A stretch of 64,000 nucleotides of DNA from Vespula vulgaris (Eukaryota > Arthropoda > Insecta > Hymenoptera > Vespidae): positions 2,680,501-2,744,500 of the forward strand of contig NC_066594.1 in assembly GCF_905475345.1 (NCBI RefSeq), given 5' to 3'. Within the stretch, counting starts at the first letter, position 1, and each line of letters starts with the position of its first letter. Position numbers and translations under genes: made by a program. Positions 41,001-54,324 of the stretch are shown piece by piece. The notes beneath the pieces were generated by a model, which saw only the letters and a program-made list of their open reading frames with translations, was not told the DNA's origin and searched no databases.

Positions 41001-42272
41001 TCTATTAATAATATAAAAAATGTTTATTACATAAAAAATTAATTTGTTTATTAATTATTTATTAATTTATTGTAATTTTGTATAAAACAGTCGCAAAGTG
41101 GATTTTTTGTTGGTAAAATAAGATGAGTTCAATTCATATGAATTTGTTTATAGAAATTGTTTATAACAAATTGTTAATTAATTATAAACAATAGGATGAA
41201 AAATAGAGAAAAATCTGCCCTTTAAAATGGTACTTGAATCATGTTTCTGCGATTTTTAGTTCCGGAGATATATCCATGTAAATGGAAGAGATTACGTTGA
41301 CCCACTTACCTAAATAATTTCATTCAAATTGGCTCAGTGACACACTGACCTATATAAATTCCGGGAATTTACGCATCCCAGCTGATTAAGTTACTACTAC
41401 TATACTATTACTACGAACAGCTGTACTACGCGAATTATGAATGGAAATCTTTCGAAGGCGATATCTTCGGAACGGAAAGTCGTAGAGACTTCAAACCAAG
41501 ACCATTTTCAAAGGTAATTTATTCTTTATTTATTTAAATATTGCAATAATATTGTTATAATAAAATCGATTTTGTTAATAATTATTAAAATTAAATTTTT
41601 TCTTTTCTTTCGTAATAAGGAGATAATTGCAATGAAATCATTTAAATTTCTTAAATTATAATTATATAAATTTTACATTGTTTATTGAAAATAATAGATA
41701 GAAGTTCTATTAATACTCTAACAATGTAAGAAATACGTGTGTGCATGTATATATATATATAGTTATATATATATCTTTAGATATGAAGTAGATGACATAT
41801 AAAGAGGAAAACTCCGAATAGATATTAAGTTATCTTAAAGTTCGAAGCTTGAGTTTAGATTTCCAAATAGAATAGAATCGATAGTTCTGATAAAATACCA
41901 CGTGAATTCTCAAACATTGTTTGAAATTGAAAGATTTAAGCCACCGTAAGATATACTTCCTCTTTCCTAGCGTTTCTCCAATTTCTTTCTTGGTCTTTCT
42001 TTTTCACGAAGAAAACGAGGAAAGAAATATTAAGAAAGAAGCATGAAAATGAGCTAGGCCAGAAATAGGACGGAGTTGTAGATGGTTTCAAACTGAACTA
42101 GTAGTCGTCCCTTCAAGACTCGCTTTCTCTCTTTTTCTCTTTCTTTCATTATTTTCCCTTCTCAAGTGAAGTATACGGAAGGTTAATTAATTCGTCGGTC
42201 CATTTTCCATTAAAAATGTCTGTGTGGTTTCTTCACAACGAAAACTACCTACTTTATTGGTTTGAAATATAC

Positions 42273-42328
<56 letters not shown>

Positions 42329-44609
42329 TATCCAGTTATTTAAGTTCACTTTACACACATATACATACAATATAATTTATACAATATATGTATATATATT
42401 TATTTATTTAAATATATTTAAATATACAAAAATTTATTAAACATCTTGTAATAATTATTATATGTAAATTTCAATGATAATTATTCATATCCATCAGCGT
42501 TACACATATCTAGGTTATACATAATTTCCAAATATTCAGGACAAGCTAAACATAATATTCTAAATACGTTGAACATGTGCATCTCCATTATCGATGTTAA
42601 TTGTTATAAAGTATGTTTTCATGAATTCGAGCAAAACGATGAAGATGAAACGGACGTGAGTAGAAAGTATACGTCTAACGATAGATAACAGAAAATTGTT
42701 GACTTAGTTAGTCGTTTATCGCTAAACGATATAGTGTTTCCGGTGGCAAATGAAAAAATGGTAAATATTAATAACGTGTCTTTGAAAATAGACGTTTAAT
42801 AAGCGTCGCACCGTATGCGTTGATTGATAGCCATCGAAGATCGTATCTTGTAAATGTTTATTTATAGTGACCCATTGTTCAACCTATATTCTTCAGCAGC
42901 GTGGCATTATTGGATCTCTACAGGGTGATGCCTGAGTAATAGAATTATATATTTATATAGATAGGCATATATATAATATATATTGTGTATGTGTGTGTGT
43001 ATATATATATATATATTCTTGGAATATACATATATACAGGTTGATTCTGTAAAACTTGGATCATTTTATCTAAAAATTATATAAATATGAATTAAAGGAA
43101 ATGTAGTATTTATATATACTATATGTGTATGTATATATATATTAGTAGATTATTAATTTAATGATACTTGCCATAGGAAGAATTAGTACAATTGCACGAA
43201 GATAGAAAAGAGGATATCATATTGAAACCAAGAGTAATAAAAATTATAAAAGAATTAATTTTATTTTATTTTATGATTCTATCTTATGTTTTATACATGA
43301 TTCATCCTGTATATTATACTTAATGTTAGATTTAATGAGCCGTTTCTTATGTTACATGGGCAATTAAGTTTATATATACATTCATTTAACTTTACGTCTT
43401 TAATGAAAAAAAAAAAAAAAAAATAGAGTAGAGAGAGAGAGAGAGAGAATAGAGTGTCGTTCACCTTAATTGCCACGTTCAGTCGAGCATATTTAATTGA
43501 TATCTCTACTCGATAACACTCGTAATGTCGTAATCGATCGAACAAATAAGTGAAGGATCAATTAAGTTTTTTTTTTTAAAGAGCGGAAAAAAAACAATTA
43601 GGGGACACCCGGGTTTGAACCGGGGACCTCTCGATCTGCAGTCGAATGCTCTACCACTGAGCTATATCCCCAGTTGGGAACCACTTCTTTTATAGTTAAT
43701 ACCATGGGACCCATGAGACCATAGATACAATGATATTTATGTGCATTTATAACATTAATAAATATATTTTTTACATATTTAAATAAATATAATAAGTTAA
43801 GTAAATAATTAATAAAAAATATATGTACACACACAATAAGATCTAATAAAATAATGATGATGATGATAATAGTAATATTGATAATAATATTGAAAAAAAA
43901 GCACGAGAAGTTCTGCAAAATTTTTAATTTTATTTCAAAATAATATTTGTCTAAAACGATCGTTTGCATAATCAAAAAGATTTATTTCTCTAAAATATTT
44001 AACACTTAATTTATAACATCTTGTTAATTATAATATCTGTTTAGTTTATTTTGAAACTCAAGTAACAAATTTTGTACGTATACTCGTGTAAAGGATTAAT
44101 TTGAAATTAATGAATTAAATTAATGATTCAACATTTTATTTATTTGTTTATTTATTATGCCAATATCAACGAAGTAATTTCTCTTATCTGCGTAAAATAA
44201 TGTTAATTAATAATTTACCTTCCGCAAGTCTTCTGTTCGTGATATAACGTGTGTTTAGCATCATTAATTTAGAGCAAGAAGGTCAATGCTCTTTGTATTT
44301 CTCTCTCTCTCTCTCTCTTTGAATAAAAGGATACTAACAGCTCCCACGAGTATGTGCACACATTATTATGAAAATGGCATATTCGTGTATGTCTCTTAGG
44401 ATCGTTCAGTGAGATATAATTAAACTTATGGATAGTAATAATATTTAAGTCTGGGTCAGATAACGACCCTGAGACTATAGGCTCTTTATTGTTTCTATAA
44501 ACTAGAGAAAGATAGAGAAAGAGAAAGAGAAAGAGATAGAGATAGATAGGTAGATATATATAGATAGATAGATAGATAGATAGATGGATAGATAGATAGG
44601 TAGATAGGT

Positions 44610-44660
<51 letters not shown>

Positions 44661-45406
44661 AAGAAAGAATAGATATATAAAGTTACTACTTTGCATCTAT
44701 GGTGTATTCAATTTAAATGTGTATACGCTACTATTTTCCTAAGTATTATATTAAAAATGTAAAAAATGTTTCAGAACATTGTATGATGTCATGTAGTCAT
44801 AATTATTTGACTTTATTTTAGATCTTGGTAAGTTTTCTATCAAACCAGTAATAACATAATAATTTATTTATTTTCGGTAACAAACATATTTCTTTTTTTG
44901 TTCTGTAATAATTTTCTATATAATTTTAATAATTTATTCAATAGATCTAAGATTCGAGCATGTAATTTTTAACGAACGATTTGGACAATTAAGGATAACT
45001 CTTTTGTTTTTTATACAAAGTGTAACTTTGTTTAAAAATCTTGAATTTAGATGTCCTTCATTTTAATGTCACGAGAAAAAAGATGTAATAACACTTTGGA
45101 TAGAAAATGTCGGAATTGCAAAGTTCGCGTGGACCTTTTAAGTAAATTTTCTCTGGAAAGCATTCTTATATCCTTATAGATCTCTGAACACTATTCCAGA
45201 TATAATCCGTAAAATCCTTGAACTAGTTAAAGAAAGTTAATGTCACAGTAACATGGGAGTGATCGTGGTAATCAAGTTTCTCAACTTTTAATTTAATCGA
45301 ATTGAACTTTAATCGATTGTTCTCTCTCGTTAATTTTTCATTCATCTTTATATCTTCATTAGCATCGATTGACAATAGAGTCATAGACTGACCAATAAAT
45401 AGAAAA

Positions 45407-45448
<42 letters not shown>

Positions 45449-48400
45449 GAAACATTAAAAACAAATCTCATTTATTATCTCTTTCTCTCTCTTTCTCTCT
45501 CTCTCTCTCTTTCCTTGCTAAAGATATATATATATATATATATACGTATAGTGTAAGTGTTCACGTCTTACTTTTAGAAGGGATCTATAGATCCATGAAA
45601 ATGTGTGACAAGACGGTAGTAGTGAACGACCAGTAGCCAGTCAGACTGACGGCACTATACAAACTATTCTCTTTCCTTACTCGCTGTCTCTTTCTTACTT
45701 GTGTCTGATATAAGCTAAACGAGACTTTGCTTTCTCTCTTCTACTTATCAATCTCTCACTTGTCTCCTTTTATGAACTTTCCACTATCTATATGCAATAT
45801 GTATGTGTGTATTTCCTTTCGTGAATTAACTCGAGAATTTTTCTTACTTATCACATTTTTTAAATCTTTCTCAATGTTTATTATTTATCTCGTGTCCCAG
45901 ATAATTTTATGAAAGATCATTTCATTTTGAACTTCGTCTTTTTTCTTTTCTTTTTTTCAGATATCATGTGTTCTTCAATGTTCGATCGAATTTTTATAGG
46001 AGATTGAATGAGTTTTCATTTTTGTCCATTTAAATAATTGAATTGTTTTTGTAGTGTTTTTTTCCTTTTCCTTTCTTTTTTTAATTCCTATTTTATCGAA
46101 CTTATTTCATTAGTAATAACAGTGATTGATCAAGGATGGAATTACTTTTATAATCGTTATGAAATATTCTTTTATAATATTTTTCTTTTAGAAATTGTTA
46201 TCTTTTAAATTTTCCTTTTAAAATCGATCATAAGAATTATTAAGAAGCATTCTTTCTTTAGATGTTAATATAAGATTAGATGTAAATTGTAATTGTGTGT
46301 CTCAACTTTGACAAGGTACGTCGTTCCTTTTGTGGATATTTCTACGATCGTTATAACGAAAAAATCATCACGTCGATTTTGGCAAAGAAATCACGGCGGA
46401 GAAATTATTCGAGACTTAAAGGTTTTTTCTAGGACCAAATAACGACAAGGAGAGTGCCATTTTCTCTTGACAATATCGTCGTTATCTCATATGGAAGTTA
46501 TTGCTGACGCCAAGAATATAATTTACGTGGTGACATCTATTAAAAGAAAAGGAAAAAATTTTTTTCGTATATACGAAGACAGAAAAAATAAAAAGGGAGA
46601 AAAAAAATTTAGTGTTAAAAAGAAAAACAAAAAAAAATCATAGATCAAGAGATACTAATCCATCATAGAGAGAAAATCGAATTTTATTTATTTATAAAAT
46701 CCTTTTTAATATAATTTTTTATTTCTGTTTTTTTCTTGTCCTTTTTTTATTTTTTTTTTTGTTAATTTTTTATGAAAAGAATAACCTAAGAAGATCGAGA
46801 AAATATACGAATATCTATATCATCGTAAAGATAAGACGCTCCTCGAATCGAAAACGTAGACGAATTTATGTCGCGAATAAGTTATATACTCAGGCTCGTA
46901 TGTACATATATACAGGATGTCCCAAAATAAGTGAGATATATTTTAGGTGTGACTTTAGTACATCTAAAATTAAAAAAAAAATGTTCTTATAAATATATAC
47001 ATAGATACGTATTATTTTACTTTATTTTACAATACGATTTATAGCGAATGTTTTATCGCAATAATTCTTTACTTCGATTTATTTGATCAGTATTTTCATT
47101 AATTGATGATAAGTATTATATTAAATAAATGATCAGTATATATGAATATTTTGATCAGTATAAATAAATAAATGTCAAGATTACGTCACTTATGTTACGC
47201 ACTGATACTTTATTATAAATAGTCACTGTTTATTTAAAAAGCTGACCAAACGTTTAAAAATAAATAACCAAATAAATAACAGCCATAATTCTTTCGTTAG
47301 ATGAATGAAGCTCAATAAAATGAAAGAAAACAGTCATTGGTAAAAAGTCAGTCGTCTTATATTCGGATGCGTGGAAGGTCATTTTGAACATCTCTTATGA
47401 AAATGAATAAATAGAATTTGTTGAGAATCAAATCTGTTGTAACTTGAAAACAAAATCAAATAGGATCAACTTTTTTGTATAGACTTTTTTTATTGTTTCG
47501 ATATGCTACAAATCATCCCTTAAATATTTCTTATTTATTCTGAGACACCCTGTATATATTCCTCTATATGTATCTATAGAATATATATGTATCTATAAGA
47601 AAGAGCTTGCTGAAAAAAAGGGACACGTTGCTTTCAAGCCAAGATGCCAGCATAAGGGATGCTGAATTTGGCACGATCGAAGTGTATTTCAAAGTTACGT
47701 GAAAGTTTGTTCGAAGTTATTGCTTTGAAGCAGATAAGTAATGTTAAAAGAAAGTATTTTTAATACAATTTATATCTTAATTAAATAATATAATATATAA
47801 CGATTATATGAGGATTAGATGTAGTCTAATAATTTCTATACAATTTTAATATTATACACATATATGATATATATATATATATATTATATATATAATATAT
47901 ATAAAACTCTTTCTTTCTTGACCGAAATAAATTTCATAGATTTAAAATTAAAAAAAAATATATGTTATTTTTTTTTTTTTGTTAAAACAAGATTTTGTTT
48001 TGATCTTTATGAATATCGTCAACATGTTTATATATTTATACATGTATGTACACATATAAGTTTGTTACATTTTGACGGTATTTATCAATAGAGAATGTAT
48101 ATAACAAGCGAAAGTTATACATAATGTATATGTACATATGTATGCATGTATCAGACGTATCGTCGTTGTATCGAACATCGTCTTTCGATAACTTCCGAAA
48201 ATAAAACGGGAACGTTTGAAGGAGCAAAGGTTATCGTTTTTCGCGGTTTCTTCGATCATCCAATTCTATCGTTAGTATGTAAAGCTTTGAAAGAGCTTTT
48301 TACCTTCACTCAACCGTAATTACATCAAAAGAAAATTAATTTTGAACGCTGATATTAATTGAATTAAAAAAAAAAAAGAAAAGAAAAGAAGAACAAACTT

Positions 48401-51400
48401 CACTATAGAAATTTTCTCGTTTATCTCTTTCTTTTTCTTTTTTTCTTTTATTATTACCGAAAAATAAATATAGATTTTTGTATGCTTCTTTTTTTGGCCT
48501 TCATTTACAAAATTATTTTTCACAGTGATGTAAGTTCCATTAAATAAAAAAGAAAATTCACGAAGAAAATCAATTTTCATCACAGAGAATTTGAATTCTT
48601 TTTATATAATTAATAAATTAAGAAACAAGTAATAAATAATAGATTAAAATAGTTTAAGCAATAAATATATTTTAATGAAATATATTTATGAATTAGATGG
48701 AAACTAAGACATCAAAACACGTTAGACCATAAAATTAATTCAAATATTAGTGAATACATGGATAGATAGATAGATTTAGAACCTATAGAAGATAGATCGA
48801 ACGTAAGGAGAATAACAATGAGAAGCAGATGAAGTGAATTACAAAGTGAAATACGAGAATAAGATTTCTAGCTGATGTTTTGGGCCAAACAGGCGCCACT
48901 TCGACGACGATCGTGAATCGTCCACAAAGATCAATATTATCACATTTTCAGACTCAAACAAAGCAACAATTTATTTAATCACTCAAAAAAAAAAGAAGAA
49001 AAGAAAAAAGAAAATGATTTTTATTCGAAGTGAAGTAATTTTGAAATTCTATACTTTAGTAATAACCTCGAAAAAACAATAAAATAATTTATCCAATTAT
49101 AATTAACGTGAGATAAAAGAATTTTTTAAAATCATGATTTATATTTAAACACTGAACTTATTTAGTTTCATTGAAATTTTATACATAATAATATAATCTG
49201 TCTAATCATTATCAACAGGAAATAGAGAAAACTTAATAAGATGAGAAAAAGTTTCTAATCGTCGACATAGATTTTTATAACACTTTAACTTGTCTAATAA
49301 CAGGAAAACGTTATTAAAAAGGTTTATGGAGTTTTAATCATTCATGTCCTTGTTATAATAGTGTAATCTCAGAGACATAGATACATATATATATATATAA
49401 TATACTATACATGCATGCATATGTATGCTTTTGATACGTCCACAATGTATAATTACCATCGTGTAATAATTACCTTCGTGTTTTGTTTCGTGCTAAGTGG
49501 TAGTAATACTGTCATTTGTGACACAAAGGTCATGGTTAAGAAATAGAAAGAGAAAGAGATAACGAGAGGTATATATATACATATATACATATATATATCT
49601 ATATACTATATATATATCTATATATAGATAAATAGAAAATAGTGAGAAGCAAGAACTTACAATTTATTACATTTACGTAATAATTACCGAGTGTTCAAGA
49701 CACGATACTGAATCGTTCATTTTCTTTTTATTTTTTTTCTCATTTATTAATGATCGTACAAGAACATAATGTTTTAATAAGTATGTATATAAGTAGGTAT
49801 ATATATATATATATTTATAACTGTACTTTTGCATATTTTTTGTTTCTATGAATTGACTTCTCGATAATGCATTCTAGATAAAAAAGTATTAGAGCATAGC
49901 ACTTCGTAAGGCATTTTGAAAAAAAGAAATGTTCGAGAGTTCATGCAAATGTAATAAGTTATATATATTTATTTTGATTAAAGTTTGAAAAAAATGTTGG
50001 AGAAAAAAGAGGAAATTAGAGGAGAAAGATGAATGGTTCAAGGTTGAATAACATACTTACGATCATATTTTTTTTCTCAAGTGCATATGTACATGCATTA
50101 TTTTTTTCACAAGTGCACACTTGCATGTATCATGGCATGTATACATATATATGAAAGTATATGTATTTATATACCTATATATTATAGATATACATATATA
50201 TTGAATCTAGAAGGTAAATTTGCGTGTTCGGAAAGATTAAAGGTATACCAGTACCCAACACTTCACCTTCTCCCTCTCTTTTTCCTTATATTCTGTAGCT
50301 TCGACTCCTGGAGTCCCTCTAAACGAGCTCGTTTCCGGATACGATCCTTCGTTGTAGGGTGAAACGTGCCATGTCGTGGCTCGTTTTGCAAAGTTCAAGT
50401 CTTGAAGTAACATTTAGCTTAGCATAAATGTCGTCGTTCGTGTGTAGGCGTTCGATTAATCGTCTTTTGTATTTTCTCACGGCGGTCCTTTATGTTTCCA
50501 CTATTACTTAACTTTTAACTTGTATAATAAAGTAGTATAAGGTAAAAATTTATGTATACACATATTTTCTTTTTATTTTGTAAGTCTCATTTTCATTTTT
50601 CTACTCACAACTTTGTAGAATATTTTTATTGTTATATTTCTATTATTTCGTTTTTCTTCTAATCGTATCTGTTTATCGTATAGTATTATTGTTTCTTATT
50701 GTTCTCTTTTTTTTTGATTTTTCTTTTTTTTCTATTTTATTTTTAATATTCTTTTTTTTATTTACTTTTACATTGAGCTTACATAACAATTTTGCTACCG
50801 TTTTCACGTAATCCTACTTCGTAAACTTACCGTATACTTATCATCGAGCTATAATGATAACATATCGAGTATATTCTTTTTTAAAAATGTCTACGTCACT
50901 TTTTCTTATTCATTCTGTAATAATGTAGACTAGAAATGGTAATTCGAGTATTGGATACAAAATTGCAAATAAGAAAGAAATAAGAAGTATTAACAGTTCC
51001 GACTCGAACGAAAAACCAATATTATTCGTTGAACTTCTCGATAATTCGTTTAAATATTATTGATAACGATATTGAATAATTCCATAATTTCTTATCGGAG
51101 AAGAAAGAAAAATCATTGATATGAAATAAATTTCTTGAAGAAACTGTATTAATTGAAAAAATTACTTGATAGAAAAGGTTAGAAGTAATAGAATTCAATA
51201 GTATGCAATGAAAAAATATTATAAGTAATATAATTGTATAATCTTATTTATGATACATATATTAACAATAATATTAACAATATAGTAACAATAATATATA
51301 TTATATATGTAGATATGCAAGTGATATATATATCTTTTTCTTGCATAAAGCCTATAGAAGGGGAATAAAATAAGACAACATCATGACGTCTTACCAAACG

Positions 51401-52740
51401 GCTCGAATTGGCATTCTTCCAAAGTGATATATTATCAATGGTATTCCTTCTTAGAGTCTTCCGAATTACCCCTTTTTAGATAACACTACTACGCCACGCT
51501 ATCTCGCTTTTGGCAATTAGGAAATCCGATTTTCGTGACTTTGATCCTATCGTTTGTTCTCCTCGACTCACGATATCACCTTTTTCTTTCGCTTTAATTC
51601 CACTTAAGGAATGAGCTACGAAAATTCGTTTCAAATCTACATATTTTTAATGTCTGCTATCTTTTTTCTTTATCGTCCCGCCATTTTCTTTTTCTTATAT
51701 AAGTGCGAAGAAATATACTGGAATATGATACTAAGTTGAATAAATTATAATAAATTATAATTACAAGGTTAAAAGAAAAAATATAGATTAAACGTTATCG
51801 AAGATTAAAAAAAAAAAAACGAGAAAGAAGAAAAAGAATCATCTTTTTCCTACATTCATGGAAATTATTATCATTATTATTAATCTTTTTAATTTAATTT
51901 TCTTTTTTATCTACGGATAAAAACAAAAAGTTATATAATGAAAAACTATTAAACAATAATTTTCGAATATAAATTAATAATTTATTTATAATTTTGTAAT
52001 ATTTAATTCATAAGAAATTATTCTTATATAATATATAATTCATAAGTTTTACTTTTTCAATGTTATATCTTATTAAAAATATATAGTGTATATGTTTGTA
52101 TATAATGATTTATATATCAAGAAATACATATTAGTAATGTTTATGTAGATCTGCTCTTTTGACGTCTTGACCGACATCTTAACGCATGTAACAGGTTAAT
52201 CGATAACATTATATATATGTTTCATCATCGGTATATTTCTTCGATACTATGATAAATCATTCTACAAATCTAGGAGTAAAAACGAATAAAAGTTTTTAAA
52301 ATTATATTTAATCATTCATAAAAATCACATAATTGATTTACATATATTTTTTATGTATATATAAATATTATTTTTCAAATGAATAAAAATATTTTTCACA
52401 AATTTTTAGTATAATTTTGAACACTCTTTATTGATAAAGTTATAAATAATTATAAAAAAATAAATTTCGTCAATACTTTTATCAAACATTTCGTATTCCA
52501 TCGTATCGAAAAAAAATCAGTATGTTTTTCTTTTCTCTTAATTTTTAATTTTATTGTTTTCATAAAATTTGCCGAAAGAACCTGTTACGTAAGCGTTACA
52601 TGTTACATCAATCTTATAAAAATTTTTCCAAGTCGTTCAAGCGAGAAGATGTTAGCTTAGACGTAGTTCGAAGTTCGTATATCAAAGTCTGATCGTTGGT
52701 AAAAGTGTTAGCATTTTTCTAGCAAACGGTAAGAAAGAAG

Positions 52741-52777
<37 letters not shown>

Positions 52778-53571
52778 CAGATAGATAAAGAGAGAAAGAG
52801 AGAGATGCGAAGAGAGTGGTAGAGAGGTAGAGAGAAGAGTTTGCACGAGAACCCATGTTAGTTCGTTCGATGGAGACTATCCAACTAGAAATACTGCTAG
52901 AGCTTTTCGAATCTTGATTTATGATCTTACGTTTCATCGTCGGATTGGTCTTTGCCATTTTATCAACGTGTTATGTAGTCCTCAGAGAAAAAAAAACTTT
53001 GTAGGAAAAAACGCTGATTCGAACAAAATTTTATAAATAACGAGCTATGAACTAGTAACACCTGTTTGCAATATAATTATTTTCTTAATTTCTCTATAAC
53101 TAACTTTGATTTACTTTCTTTCTGATTTTTTAATATCTTAGCTATGTTCTATGCATTAGTTATTTTAATTGCAATTAAATACGATTTTACTATAACATTG
53201 AGTTATCATTTTGTTGTGTTCAGTATTAAAATGGAATCTTTTGAGGAGGAGAGAGGGAGAAGCAGATATAAAGAGAGAGAGAGGGAGAGAAAGAGATGAA
53301 TAGTAAACTCGATTCGTAAGCGAAATATTTCTTTCTCTTATCGGACTTCCTGTCTCGTGTCGCTTACTGCATAACATTGCAATAATATATCATGCAAAAT
53401 ATGAGCCAATCTGAGAGCTATGAATCTTACTTATTAACGTTTTTTCCTTTTTCTCTTTTTTTTTATTCGTGTAAAAAAATTCGTATTTCCAACTATTAGA
53501 AATGTGTACACGTATATCATGATCTTTTATGATCGAATTTTTCTTTTCTTTTTTTCATTATCGTAATGTAA

Positions 53572-53622
<51 letters not shown>

Positions 53623-53821
53623 CTTAGTACTAATAATACGACAATGTAATAATATAATACTATAATAATATAATTGAGTAATAAATAACTATTATGATAA
53701 ATATGATTTATGGTTAGCAAACATTAATCTTTGGATACGAAGTGATAATTAATTTTCTGCTGAATTAATGAAATAAGACGGCGATATATGAACGTTATGC
53801 AGGGTTAAATTGTATTTTGTA

Positions 53822-53864
<43 letters not shown>

Positions 53865-54273
53865 GTTATTATTATTATAGTTATTATTATTTTTATTTCT
53901 TCCTATTATTAGTATCGTTCTATTTAATTTCTATATTATCTATAAAATTATTCAACGATTAATTCTCGAAATAACCTTAAATTTAAAAGAGTTCTCCGAT
54001 TTGATTTGATAATGTATCAGACTCTTGTTTTTCAATTTCTATAAATAAAGTATAAAAATTTTTAAAGGATGTTCTTAAGCACAAAGGTATCATTCGAACG
54101 TAAAAATTGATGTACAGAAAAAATAGGAAATGTGTGTGGGTATTAAAAAAAAAATTTTTATCGCGATCAGATGAAAATCCGATATAGCCTTGGTGTTCGA
54201 TCGTTTAAAGGTCGACATTCTCTTGGGAATTGGAAATTCGAGGAAAAGCGTTTGAAATATGAGTTATAATGTG

Positions 54274-54324
<51 letters not shown>

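Noticed and set aside
49500..49530. TAATACTGTCA word resembling the miR-8 family seed
   Set aside because: The match breaks after the first 11 bases and I see no suitable precursor hairpin around it.
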